DNA from: UBA2421 sp002343075
GTDB taxonomy: Bacteria > Planctomycetota > Phycisphaerae > Tepidisphaerales > Tepidisphaeraceae
NCBI GenBank assembly: GCA_937982565.1
Contig: CALJLN010000039.1
Coordinates: 62,001 to 126,000 of the forward strand
Direction: 5' to 3'
DNA length: 64,000 nt
The notes under the pieces are model-generated. The model was not told the DNA's origin. It saw only the letters and a list, made by a program, of their open reading frames with translations, and did no database searches. Below, piece by piece: positions 25,863-34,907 of the stretch. Numbering within the stretch: position 1 is the stretch's first letter; each line of letters starts with the position of its first letter. Made by a program: the position numbers and the translations under genes.

Positions 25863-27347
25863 ATGATGCGCAGCGCAACCCCTCAACATCGGCCAACCTG
25901 CCGACATTCCGGTAGACACTTGGCCGCCCTCTATTCGGCGGCGGCTGGACTGGCCCTGATGTCCGGCATTGCCAACGGCGCGCCGGTCACCTGGTCCCCC
26001 ACCGGTGGTGGCGACTTCAACACTGCAGGAAACTGGAACCCCGGCACGGTTCCGACCGTCGCGGACGATGCAATCTTCCCAGACAACGCCAGCGGCAACA
26101 TCGCGCTCTCCGGCGCGGCAAATCCGCTTCGGCTCTCGTTCCGGAAAACCACCGGTGCGCTGACAATCGACGCCGCTGGAAACACAATGTCGCTTGGAAG
26201 CACTACTGCCATACCGCAGGTTATCCTCGGTACTGCCGCTGGCCAGCAGAACGATATCACCCTCACCGGGGGCGACTTCACCGCCACTCACACCACCGGG
26301 GGTGCATCGGTGCAAGTTGGCAACTTTAACGGCTCCAACGGCAACAAACTGACGATTACCGGTGCCGGAACCAACTTCACCTCTCCAAGTACATCAGGCA
26401 CGGTTGGCGCGGTCGGCATCGCCGGAAGTAACAACAATACACTTTCCATCGAAAACAATGCCAACATGGTTTTTCGAGGGTCGATGGCTGTCGGCGTGAT
26501 CGGTGCAACGCCAAGCTCGGGCAATCTCCTGAACGTCAACACCGCCACATTCAGCCTCACCGGAGGTTCCCGCGGCCTCAATCTTCGCAGTGGCACATTC
26601 ACCATGACGCGCGGCTATAGCGATCTGGGGTTCCTCGATGCCGACGACGCAAACAATAGCTCGACCATCAACTTCAACAGTGGCACGATGTACTCTCGCC
26701 GCACGCAGATCGATAACACCCGCGACTTCGTCATCGGCGACGGCGGTGCGGACTCAGCGATTTACGGCTTTGCCTACTCCGGCGGGACGCTTACCCTCGG
26801 CGCAGCGGGTCGACCGGCCGATCTGGTAATTAACTCCAACGGCGTACTTACAGGCGCCGGAACTGGCACCCTTACCGGCGGCGGAATCGTACGCGGTATC
26901 ACAGGGGCAAAGGTGATGCCCTCCATCATCGGCCAACCGGTGCTGGCGAGCGACGACCGCGACATCGGAACCATGAATTTTACCGCCGACTGGGACAACT
27001 CCAACATTGAAATGGTCCTCGACGCCGGCGATTTCCCTGCCGCTGCCGCAGCGATGACGCCGTTTACGCCGCTAGATGTCGTCAACATCACAGGTGCATT
27101 CACGCACGGCGGCGTGGTGACATTCAATCTCGTCAACTATGTCGAGCCTGACACCGCCGGCGAATTCAAGGTGGTCGGGTGGACGAGTGAAGCCGGCGAC
27201 CGATCGCTCACGTCAATCCAGTTCGTTGGTGGATCGCCACTGCCGACAAGGTTTGACACCGACGGCTTGTACATCACAGTGCCCGAACCGACAGGCCTGC
27301 TTGCGATCGCAGGAGTTCCATTGCTGGTGCGCCGTCGGCGATCCTAG
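25863..27347 (+). CDS. Beta-strand PEP-CTERM surface protein
   Basis: 494 residues from the ATG at 25863, preceded by AGGAAGTGGGAA; the frame is open upstream to 25605 but that is the leader region. A signal peptide (~18-40, ending SGIANGAP) leads into autotransporter-associated beta-strand repeats beginning VTWSPTGGGDFNTAGNWNP. It ends YITVPEPTGLLAIAGVPLLV plus RRRRS, a compact PEP-CTERM signal. It is a full-length paralogue of the first ~500 residues of the protein at 18827. The FG-GAP gene follows after 49 bp and the DapA-like gene after that, so the operator-controlled promoter may drive all three. A surface or matrix role is inferred from architecture only. Confidence 0.83.
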   Translation: MMRSATPQHRPTCRHSGRHLAALYSAAAGLALMSGIANGAPVTWSPTGGGDFNTAGNWNPGTVPTVADDAIFPDNASGNIALSGAANPLRLSFRKTTGALTIDAAGNTMSLGSTTAIPQVILGTAAGQQNDITLTGGDFTATHTTGGASVQVGNFNGSNGNKLTITGAGTNFTSPSTSGTVGAVGIAGSNNNTLSIENNANMVFRGSMAVGVIGATPSSGNLLNVNTATFSLTGGSRGLNLRSGTFTMTRGYSDLGFLDADDANNSSTINFNSGTMYSRRTQIDNTRDFVIGDGGADSAIYGFAYSGGTLTLGAAGRPADLVINSNGVLTGAGTGTLTGGGIVRGITGAKVMPSIIGQPVLASDDRDIGTMNFTADWDNSNIEMVLDAGDFPAAAAAMTPFTPLDVVNITGAFTHGGVVTFNLVNYVEPDTAGEFKVVGWTSEAGDRSLTSIQFVGGSPLPTRFDTDGLYITVPEPTGLLAIAGVPLLVRRRRS

Positions 27348-27396
27348 CCTTTTAGTTCATCGGATTGGCCTCGGGAGAAATGCAAAAGGAGTATCC

Positions 27397-29748
27397 ATGT
27401 TCAGAGCGTCTCTCCACACTATTCTGCTCGCAGTCGTCGGTATCGCGACTGTCGGTATTGCGCGAGCGGCCGAGCCGATGTTTGAAATCAGCATCGAAGT
27501 GTCTCCAATCGACCTCGCCGGGCGTGAACACGATGAACGCCCGGCGAGGATCGATTTGGATTTTGATGCAATTCTGAAATCTGCAGCTGATGGTGCGCGT
27601 GTCGATTTCGATTCAATCAAAATTACTGCGAAGAGCGACGCCGACGCGGTCCCATTATCGTTTCGATGGTATGACGCAGACATTCCCGAAAACTTTCCGG
27701 ATTTCAATGCGAGTATCGTCCGAACCAAGGGCGTGTTGAAGCCCATCGCAGCAAAGATGGCGGGGCATTTCTACAATGTTTCGGGGTCCGGACGGAAGGG
27801 CTTCCTGGCATTCACCCACACACAGCGAGGGGCCAAACCCGCTGAGTATTCAATTCGGTTTTCATTACTCCCGCGCAATACGCCCGCGCGCGGCAACGGC
27901 CCGCGGGGCTGGCTGGGTGATGGGCAGGTCCGCTGTGCGGAAGTGGGTGAGTCGACAACCGGCTCCGGTCACACGCGCATCGATCTCGATGATTGGAACG
28001 GAGACGGCCTTATCGACATCATCCACGGCGAGGAGTATGGCACGCTTTTTCTCATTCCAAACTCGGGCAGCCTGACCGAACCCAAATTTGTCCACCGCGA
28101 ACTGCTCCGCGATGCATCGGGCGCGCCAATTGATGTCGGCACCCATGCCGCCCCGTTCATTACCGATTTTGACAATGACGGTGTGAAGGATCTGCTCGTC
28201 GGCACATATACTGATCGGCTGGTCTGGTTCAAGAATCAGGGGACCAATCAAGATCGCAAACTCGTCTACAAGGGGTTTGTCACGCGAAATGGCGAACCAT
28301 TTTCATTGCCTCACCGACCGATCAGCGGCCCGAGCGAAGGTGTTTTTAACCACGACTACTATCCCGTGCTTGAGCGAATGGACTTCAACGGCGATGGCAT
28401 ACTCGACTACCTCGCCGGCGGGTATGTAACGGGCCGCATCTTCGTCTCGATTGTGGAAGGCAAGAACCCGGACGGCACGCCGATTCTCTCCGAACCACGC
28501 CCGCTGGAGATTGGCGGCAGCACCCTCAACGTCGGCGATTGGTGTGCTGCTCCGACAGTCGCCGATTTTAATGGCGACGGGATACTCGATTTGATCAGCG
28601 GCGCGCTTCCCATGACACCAGAGAATCGCCCCAAGGGAATCACGCTGCGATACTACGCCGGCAGCAACCCCGCTGGCGAGCCGAGTTTCATGGAGCAGCC
28701 CTTCCCCGGCGAAGGGCGGCATCCCACCGGCGGGCTGACCACACCCCGCGCGGCCGACATGAACGGCGATGGCCTGCTCGACCTGGTTGTGTCATCGCGC
28801 CAACAAATCTCGATCTTCTACAATCGCGGCACAGCCTCCTCGCCGAAGTTTGATCTGACGGCCACGCCGATTCTGCTGCCCTGGACCAACGCACCGATCA
28901 CCACAACGCAGTTTGTCGACTATAACGGCGACGGAAAGCCTGATCTTTTCAATAGATACGTTGTCTCGCTCAACTCGGGCAAACCCGCTCCCTTTGCGTT
29001 TGAGAAGGAGATTAACCTGCTCCCCCGCGGGGTGCGGATCGAGCACCCTAGCCGGACCGGCGACGACTGGTTTTGGCCCTTCGTTTCCGATTTCGACGGC
29101 GATGGTGACTTTGACATTCTATTCGGCGACTGGTGGGGGCATGTCTGGCTTCACCGTAACAACGGCACTGCCGACAAACCTGACTATGACATCGAGGGTT
29201 TTCGATTAAAGCACAAGGACGGCAGTGAAATCAAGGTCGGCCCGGTAGGTGAAGACCCAAGCAAGAGCTTCATCGCGCTTCAAGGCGCGCGAACAGTGCT
29301 CGCAGTTGCCGATTTTGATAACGACGGGCTGAATGATCTTGTGATCGGCGATACTTTCGGCATCTCGCGGGTCTATCGAAACACGGGCACCGCAGCCGAG
29401 CCTCATTTTGCCCCCGCGGTCGAGTTGGGCACGGTGAAGACTCGTTGCAGCGTGGATGTCACCGACTTTGACGGCGATGGTAAAATTGATGTAATTTCAG
29501 GTTCCGCCGGCGGGATCGCGCTCGTGTACCGGAACATCTCCACCGGTAGCTCACTAAAGTTTGCCGAAGGTACCGATGTAAGCCTGCCGCCGATCAAGCA
29601 GCCGCGTATCATCATGACGGACTTGAACGGCGATGGAGATGACGATCTGTTTATACCCGGCACGCAGGGGTCCATCTGGATCGAAAGATCGTTTCTGAAG
29701 CACGGGTACGCGAAATCCCGAGTAACAAAGGTATCCATGCCGCGATAG
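27397..29748 (+). CDS. Secreted FG-GAP/VCBS beta-propeller protein
   Basis: 783 residues from the ATG at 27397, with AAAGGAG 6 bp upstream. After a signal peptide (LLAVVGIATVGIARAAEP) and a ~130-residue beta domain, ten calcium-binding D-x-D/N-x-D-G-type loops are spread over residues ~185-770, e.g. DWNGDGLIDI, DFDNDGVKDL, DFNGDGILDY, DMNGDGLLDL, DYNGDGKPDL, DFDGDGDFDI, DLNGDGDDDL. This is an integrin-alpha-like propeller fold. Such proteins bind or process polysaccharides on the surface, and some are lyases. No anchor is seen at the C-terminus. It sits between a PEP-CTERM gene and a NanA/DapA-like lyase. Confidence 0.85.
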   Translation: MFRASLHTILLAVVGIATVGIARAAEPMFEISIEVSPIDLAGREHDERPARIDLDFDAILKSAADGARVDFDSIKITAKSDADAVPLSFRWYDADIPENFPDFNASIVRTKGVLKPIAAKMAGHFYNVSGSGRKGFLAFTHTQRGAKPAEYSIRFSLLPRNTPARGNGPRGWLGDGQVRCAEVGESTTGSGHTRIDLDDWNGDGLIDIIHGEEYGTLFLIPNSGSLTEPKFVHRELLRDASGAPIDVGTHAAPFITDFDNDGVKDLLVGTYTDRLVWFKNQGTNQDRKLVYKGFVTRNGEPFSLPHRPISGPSEGVFNHDYYPVLERMDFNGDGILDYLAGGYVTGRIFVSIVEGKNPDGTPILSEPRPLEIGGSTLNVGDWCAAPTVADFNGDGILDLISGALPMTPENRPKGITLRYYAGSNPAGEPSFMEQPFPGEGRHPTGGLTTPRAADMNGDGLLDLVVSSRQQISIFYNRGTASSPKFDLTATPILLPWTNAPITTTQFVDYNGDGKPDLFNRYVVSLNSGKPAPFAFEKEINLLPRGVRIEHPSRTGDDWFWPFVSDFDGDGDFDILFGDWWGHVWLHRNNGTADKPDYDIEGFRLKHKDGSEIKVGPVGEDPSKSFIALQGARTVLAVADFDNDGLNDLVIGDTFGISRVYRNTGTAAEPHFAPAVELGTVKTRCSVDVTDFDGDGKIDVISGSAGGIALVYRNISTGSSLKFAEGTDVSLPPIKQPRIIMTDLNGDGDDDLFIPGTQGSIWIERSFLKHGYAKSRVTKVSMPR

Positions 29749-29812
29749 AATCTTCGGAGAACGCCCACTTTTTTTATCCTTTTCCGAGTCTGCGGTTCGA
29801 AAGAAAGAGCAT

Positions 29813-30730
29813 ATGCCCGAATACACCCTGATCACGGCCATCGGTACACCCCTGGATGCTGACGAGTCGCTGCACATTGACGGATTGCACGAACAGATTG
29901 ACGACCAGTTTCGCGCCGGAATGACCGGCCTCCTTGTCGGCGGGACCATGGGGCTGATGCAGTTGCTGGCGCGAAACACCTACGAACAGCTTGTGGATGA
30001 GAGCATCGTGGCTGCACGTGGCCGGGGCGAGGTGCTTGTGGGGGTCGGCGACTTAAGCCTGACACGCACGCTCGAGCGCGTTGAGCTGCTCAACCAGAAG
30101 CGTGTGGACGGCGTCGTGGCACTCTGCCCGTTTCTGATAAAGTTTAGCCAGCCTGAACTGGTCGATTACTTCTCTGCAGTTGCCGATGCTTCGAAGCACC
30201 CGCTCTTTCTGTATGACCTGCCGATCATGACCGGTACAAAGCTCAGCCTGGATACCGTGCGCGCGCTCTCCAGGCACCCGAACATTAACGGAATTAAGTG
30301 CTCCTGTGATTTTGGGTGGACGAGGCAGCTGATCGATGAAAATCTGCCCGACTTTCGAGTGATTGTGGCGCAAGCGGAACTGATCGATGTGCTTTTCCGA
30401 TCGGGCGTGACAGAGCACCTCGACGGCATCTTCGCTGCTGCCCCGGAATGGGTCGCGGGGATCGCCCGCGCGGCAGTGCACGGCGATTGGGCCACCGCCG
30501 CCGCTCAGCAGCAGAAGCTGATCGCGCTGCTTCAAGTTGTACGGGAAAATGGCGTCTTTCCGGCGTTTACTGCGATTATGAATGCACGGGGAGTTTCGGG
30601 CAATTTCGCCCCAAAGCCTTACCGCCTGCTCGACGATCGAAGAACGGAAGCCCTTCTGCAGTTGCCGATCATTCGCGAGCTTCTGGCGACCCCGCGGCAT
30701 AGCGAGCGCACGCCGACTGTGGTGCATTGA
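29813..30730 (+). CDS. DapA/NanA-family aldolase-type lyase
   Basis: 305 residues, normal for class I pyruvate-type aldolases such as dihydrodipicolinate synthase, N-acetylneuraminate lyase and KDG aldolase. The Schiff-base lysine lies in INGIKCSCDF (~K163), the catalytic tyrosine in LFLYDLPIMTG (~Y137), and the carboxylate loop is LLVGGTMGLMQLL (GGTTGE in the classic enzymes, here with a changed last residue). No signal peptide, so cytoplasmic. In this context (propellers, mutarotase, SSS symporter) cleavage of a sialic-acid-like 2-keto sugar acid to pyruvate and an amino sugar or aldose is the best guess. Third gene after the PEP-CTERM and FG-GAP genes. Confidence 0.85.
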   Translation: MPEYTLITAIGTPLDADESLHIDGLHEQIDDQFRAGMTGLLVGGTMGLMQLLARNTYEQLVDESIVAARGRGEVLVGVGDLSLTRTLERVELLNQKRVDGVVALCPFLIKFSQPELVDYFSAVADASKHPLFLYDLPIMTGTKLSLDTVRALSRHPNINGIKCSCDFGWTRQLIDENLPDFRVIVAQAELIDVLFRSGVTEHLDGIFAAAPEWVAGIARAAVHGDWATAAAQQQKLIALLQVVRENGVFPAFTAIMNARGVSGNFAPKPYRLLDDRRTEALLQLPIIRELLATPRHSERTPTVVH

Positions 30731-30778
30731 CGGCGAACCGTACCAGTTTGTCCGCGCGAATCGCAGGCAATCAGAGCT

Positions 30779-31858
30779 TCAGCGGATCGTGTACTTCCAG
30801 ACCGCCGGCGATCGTACGCCAGCGCGGATTTCGCCGCTTACCACCACCCAGCCGCCGTGCCAGGGTACGACAGGTGCTGCGACTACCGAAGATTCCACAT
30901 CGCCAATCACCCGAGCTTCCCCGGTTATGGGGTTGATCGCCGTGATGGTGCTGGGAAATGGGGGGCGCTGGTCCATCGGCTTGCCGAAGTTGCTATCGTC
31001 CACCCCGCCACCGACGAGGATCAGCTCGCCCTCCATGAACGGCGCCGGCGAAGGAGCGGCGGCGTTGGCGCGGGGAAGATCGGGCAGACGCGTCCAATTG
31101 CCTCTCCCGTCGCCGGAAGGGACATACTTCCACACGTCTTCCAAACAGTGGATCACCTTCTTTCCAGCCACATCAACCCGCGGTGTCATCCCACTGATAA
31201 CGAAAATGGCCGTTCCGTCACTCCCGACCACCGGCAGCCAACGCGCGTCCCCCGGCATCGGCACTTCCGTCTGCCATCCCGCCGTGGGGTTGGAAACCGA
31301 AAGCGAATAAACTTCCCGCAGAGGCCCGCTGGCCATGGGGCTGATCTGATCGTGGCCGCCAACCAGAAACACACGGTCGCCCACCAACACCGCCGACGAA
31401 CCCATGACGGGACGGGGCAGAGCCGGGAGCGGCGTTGTGTGCAGGGTGCCATCTTCATATCGAAGCAGAAACACGTCGGCGAAGACCGACGTGCTATCAC
31501 CCCCACCGATGACCATCACGCCCCGCGAGGTTGTTACGCACGCACCCACCGCGTTCGGCTTTGGCAGCTTTCCAACAATTTTCCATGCGTTGCCGTCATA
31601 CGCGTAGACGTCGTCATACCAGACTTTCTTCCCCTGCTTCCACGGCGGATCACCGGGGAAGTTGGTCCCCCCGCCTGCGAGCAACACGCCATTGCTTTCC
31701 CCAACGAATGGCCCGGCGAAGCCGACCACGCCGAGATCAGGCAATCGCTCCGCGATGACGGTCGTGATACGGTCGTTGATCAATGCTTCTCGCCCGACGC
31801 TACACCCCACCGTTGCGACGAGTGTACTCGCTGCGCAGATTCTCATAAAGTCCTGCAT
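30779..31858 (-). CDS. Kelch-type mutarotase, NanM/YjhT-like lipoprotein
   Basis: 359 residues. The N-terminus has a lipoprotein-type signal (STLVATVGC, lipid Cys near 19), so it is envelope-bound. Kelch-like blades carry repeated GG pairs: GVLLAGGGTNFPG, GVMVIGGGDS, RVFLVGGHDQ and GELILVGGGVDD. The AGGxNFP-type first blade is the mark of the cyclically permuted mutarotase family that includes E. coli NanM, which speeds anomer change of N-acetylneuraminate after sialidase release. It is the last gene of the minus-strand unit, 57 bp after a sialidase-like gene. A start 12 bp downstream is possible. The C-terminal blade carries AAPVVPWHGGWVVVSGE. Confidence 0.82.
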   Translation of the reverse strand: MQDFMRICAASTLVATVGCSVGREALINDRITTVIAERLPDLGVVGFAGPFVGESNGVLLAGGGTNFPGDPPWKQGKKVWYDDVYAYDGNAWKIVGKLPKPNAVGACVTTSRGVMVIGGGDSTSVFADVFLLRYEDGTLHTTPLPALPRPVMGSSAVLVGDRVFLVGGHDQISPMASGPLREVYSLSVSNPTAGWQTEVPMPGDARWLPVVGSDGTAIFVISGMTPRVDVAGKKVIHCLEDVWKYVPSGDGRGNWTRLPDLPRANAAAPSPAPFMEGELILVGGGVDDSNFGKPMDQRPPFPSTITAINPITGEARVIGDVESSVVAAPVVPWHGGWVVVSGEIRAGVRSPAVWKYTIR

Positions 31859-31915
31859 ATCGTGCTACCTCTCGTGCTCGGCACGGTGCGATCCCGCTGT
31901 CACCAACGAAAATCA

Positions 31916-33049
31916 TCATTCAAACTTCACCCGCGCCCAGCGAATCTTCCCAAACTGCTCAGTCGGCGAAACCGAAATGCGCGTCCAGACGATCATTACC
32001 GTCCCGTCCGCCATCTCGACAGCCGACGGATAGGCCGCCTGGCGAGAATAAACCTCGTCGCCCTCGGCTGGCACCTCCACCCGGTCGATCTCCAGCGGCT
32101 CATTCCATGTTTTGCCCTCGTCGTTTGAGACCCGCACGGTGAGCGGGGTTCGCAGGGGTGGTTTGCTGGGGTTGTGTGTGAGGATCAGCCGGCCATCACT
32201 CACCCGCAGCAGGCTGTGCGACGAAGCCGCCGCGGGCAGGTCGCTCTGGAGCAGTGGCGACCAGGATTCACCCCGGTCGGTCGACTCGCTTGACCACATC
32301 CACCCATCACGACTACGAACCAGCATGAGCAATTTCCCCGACCCACACTCCGCGATAGTCGGTTCGGCAGCGAAAGCCCCATCCGGCACTGTGGGCCCGA
32401 GAATGTAATTCCACGTCACCCCGCCGTCGGCTGATTTCATGATCGCCGGTGCCTTGCTGTCGAAGCGATGCATAGGCAGGACCAGATCGCCCGACGAGAG
32501 CTTGATACCATTACTCCGCGAGCCTGAACCCGTTTGCTCGCCGATGCGCTTCTCCTCAGACCATGTCCTGCCTGAATCATCGGTGTATCTTGCGAAAAGC
32601 TGATATGAATCGATACCCACCTCGAGCTTTTCCTTGTCGCGCCCCCCGACAAAGGGATAGCGATTCCATCGACCCGCCGAATAAAAGAGCCACGTTCGGC
32701 CGCCGTCGCTGATGAAAGCTGGGTCAAAGTCGCTCTTCCGAGGCTGATCGTTCAATACCGCGCCTGCGTCCCAGGCACGACCGTCATCTGAGCTGTAACA
32801 TCCAAAGATGAGCTGGTGTACCGAGCCCTCATACGGTCCAGAAAACCATGCACTGAGCAGCCGACCATCAGCAAGCCGCGTAATGGAAGGCGCGTGATTA
32901 AAGCCATACAAGTTGGTGAGATCGTACGGATCGGTCTTTGGGTAATCGAAGACCGAGCCTGTTTCCACGAGCACAGGCTTAGTCCCGCCGGCGAGGGCAA
33001 TCGATACGAGAGAAAGCAGCAAGAGTGAAGATTGAATGCAGCGATTCAT
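31916..33049 (-). CDS. Secreted exo-sialidase-like protein (single propeller)
   Basis: 377 residues with signal peptide (SLLLLSLVSIALAGG). Five Asp boxes (S/T-x-D-x-G-x-x-W type) are visible: SSDDGRAW, TDDSGRTW, SADGGVTW, STDRGESW and SNDEGKTW; this is the classic GH33-type six-bladed propeller. The segment NHAPSITRLADGRLLSAWF occupies the place of the RIP motif but lacks the classic form. Probably secreted or periplasmic, releasing terminal acidic sugars. It lies between the Tat-exported DapA-like gene (83 bp upstream) and the NanM-like gene, the arrangement expected for sialic-acid release followed by mutarotation. Confidence 0.85.
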   Translation of the reverse strand: MNRCIQSSLLLLSLVSIALAGGTKPVLVETGSVFDYPKTDPYDLTNLYGFNHAPSITRLADGRLLSAWFSGPYEGSVHQLIFGCYSSDDGRAWDAGAVLNDQPRKSDFDPAFISDGGRTWLFYSAGRWNRYPFVGGRDKEKLEVGIDSYQLFARYTDDSGRTWSEEKRIGEQTGSGSRSNGIKLSSGDLVLPMHRFDSKAPAIMKSADGGVTWNYILGPTVPDGAFAAEPTIAECGSGKLLMLVRSRDGWMWSSESTDRGESWSPLLQSDLPAAASSHSLLRVSDGRLILTHNPSKPPLRTPLTVRVSNDEGKTWNEPLEIDRVEVPAEGDEVYSRQAAYPSAVEMADGTVMIVWTRISVSPTEQFGKIRWARVKFE

Positions 33050-33132
33050 GACGACATTCTCAGAAAATGTGGTTGATGCGATTCATTCGATGCTGGGCTG
33101 ACCGCCCTTCAGGACGCGGGTTGACTGCCTCC

Positions 33133-34164
33133 CTACGAATGCCTGTACGATTCGGGCTTAACACCCTGGTTTTCAAAGAACGTGGCGAGTTCGGCCATTT
33201 GCGCGTCATCCAACACCTTGTGCGGCGGGCGAACCTGCCTCGTTCCGATGCCAAACAACTCTAGCGTCGCATGCCATTTCCCATGTGTAAACTGGCGAAT
33301 GTAAGGATAGTCATACTTCGCCGTCATCGCCGCGGCGGCGCGTATGTCGCCGGATTGGATGGTTCTCCAGACTTTCATCGCGATATCGGGTGCAAACGTG
33401 GAATAGGTAGAGTAGTACGATGTCGCGCCGTAGGGCCAGCCGATGTAAAACCGATTCTCCCCTCCGCCGCCGAAGATGGTGACTCGGCCTCCGTGATCAA
33501 TCTGCTGTCTTACGTAGTCTTCAAGCGTGTGATCTTCTTTCATCGCAGCGACACAATCGAGCGCCACAAGTTTCCCTAGAAGGCTGTCGGTAAACTTGCC
33601 ATGCAGAACGATCGGCAGTTGAGCGGCTTCGCCCACTCTTTCGAAGAACTCAACTGCAGCGGATTCCTGCTCCGCCTCGCGCAGCTTTACGGGGATGAGC
33701 ACCTGCAGGGCATCGGCATGGATCGACTTTGAGAACTTTGCAAAGTCAGTGGCCTGATCCAACTCCCAATCGCCGGTCGATGTGATGGCAACAGCGCGGT
33801 GGTCGACGGCTTCCACCATCACCCGGTTTACCTGCTTCACTTCCTCGTAATTCAACGTTGCATACTTCGTATTGCCAGCGGTGGTAACGTAAATGGGAAT
33901 GCCGGCGCGGATGGCGCGTTCGACCCCCTTCTTCTGGGCGGCATCGTCAACCGAAAGATCGACGGTGAACGGACATGGGTTAGAGTAAATCGGGCCGACG
34001 AGTCGCTTCTGAAACTCCGCGTGCGGCCGTGCGCTCCCCGCGGCGGGCGCTTCGGCCAGCAAGCCCGCCGGCCTGCCGAGCATCGCCGCTGCCACTGCTC
34101 CGGCGGTGGCGCGCAACATGTTTCTACGAGAAAGACCCGAGTCATTCAGTTGTCGAATCACCAT
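33133..34164 (-). CDS. Tat-exported DapA-family protein (non-canonical active site)
   Basis: 343 residues. The N-terminus has a twin-arginine signal, SRRNMLRATAGAVAAAMLG (from residue 12). The rest is a DapA-type TIM barrel (~55-330). A probable Schiff-base lysine lies in CVAAMKEDHTLEDY. The usual LYxxP tyrosine is replaced in QLPIVLHGKFTD, and the GGTTGE loop reads TTAGNTKYATLN. It may catalyse a different reaction or simply bind ligand. Family enzymes are normally cytoplasmic, so export is unusual. The gene overlaps the RraA gene upstream by 7 bp, so the two are translationally coupled. Confidence 0.78.
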   Translation of the reverse strand: MVIRQLNDSGLSRRNMLRATAGAVAAAMLGRPAGLLAEAPAAGSARPHAEFQKRLVGPIYSNPCPFTVDLSVDDAAQKKGVERAIRAGIPIYVTTAGNTKYATLNYEEVKQVNRVMVEAVDHRAVAITSTGDWELDQATDFAKFSKSIHADALQVLIPVKLREAEQESAAVEFFERVGEAAQLPIVLHGKFTDSLLGKLVALDCVAAMKEDHTLEDYVRQQIDHGGRVTIFGGGGENRFYIGWPYGATSYYSTYSTFAPDIAMKVWRTIQSGDIRAAAAMTAKYDYPYIRQFTHGKWHATLELFGIGTRQVRPPHKVLDDAQMAELATFFENQGVKPESYRHS

Positions 34165-34907
34165 TCACCTCGCTTTGAAATGTCAGTTTTGATCTGCCGC
34201 ACGAACTGATCAATCGCGCCATCGAGCCGGGTATGAAACTCCCCCATCGCGTCTGCAACAGGTTCTCGGGCAACGCGAAGTAGATCCGCCTCTGCGGCGT
34301 CGAGTTGCTTCGCTGCGGCAAGCAAGCGGACCTCATCCTCCGGCGGAACCGCAAGAAACCCATGCTGATCGGCATGCACGAGTTGCCCTGGCGAAATCGT
34401 GCGCCCAAACACTTCCACAGGCGTGTTAAACTCCACCAGCGCCGCCACGCCATGCCCGACGCACGCACGGCGTGCGATGGCTTTGAAGCCCGAGGCGCGG
34501 AGTTCGTCAAGGTCGCGCATGCCGCCGTCGGTAATCGTCCCGACGCAGCCGAGAGACTTGAACGTGTTGCCGCCGATCTCGCCCCAAAGCGAACCATACA
34601 CCGCGGGCTTATCGAGGTCCTGCACGACGACAATCTTCGGGCCGTCCACCGAAGCGACATGCTCCCGAAAGCGCGTCCACCGCGCGCGATTATCCGGCTC
34701 CGCAGGCCCGCCAACGCGCACGGTTACAGTCACCGCGCGGCCGGCCATCGGACCATGCTCGGGCATGAAGTCGCGCGTCTCCTCGATGTTGAACCCGTCG
34801 CGGCTGGCATTCTGCCGGGTAATGATCTCCCACCCGTTGTAGACGGTGGGCGTGGTCAGCCGACGAAGCTGCCAGATCTGGTGCGAGGAAAGACGTTCGT
34901 AACTCAC
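34158..34907 (-). CDS. RraA-family aldolase-like protein
   Basis: 249 residues, no signal peptide. The catalytic loop CVGTITDGGMRDLDEL has the Arg-Asp pair of HMG/CHA-type aldolases, and GSLWGEIGGNTFKSLG is the substrate loop. The N-terminus (SSHQIWQLRRLTTPTVYNGW) is typical of the longer planctomycete members. It overlaps genes at both ends: ATGA with the tandem propeller gene and 7 bp with the DapA-like gene. It shares only family identity with the RraA protein at 10199. Either it splits a 4-hydroxy-2-oxo acid further down the sugar-acid pathway, or it decarboxylates an oxo acid. Confidence 0.82.
   Translation of the reverse strand: MSYERLSSHQIWQLRRLTTPTVYNGWEIITRQNASRDGFNIEETRDFMPEHGPMAGRAVTVTVRVGGPAEPDNRARWTRFREHVASVDGPKIVVVQDLDKPAVYGSLWGEIGGNTFKSLGCVGTITDGGMRDLDELRASGFKAIARRACVGHGVAALVEFNTPVEVFGRTISPGQLVHADQHGFLAVPPEDEVRLLAAAKQLDAAEADLLRVAREPVADAMGEFHTRLDGAIDQFVRQIKTDISKRGEW

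Noticed and set aside
31916..33049. Calling this gene nanH outright
   Set aside because: Asp boxes show the fold only; a clear RIP motif and arginine triad were not located by eye.
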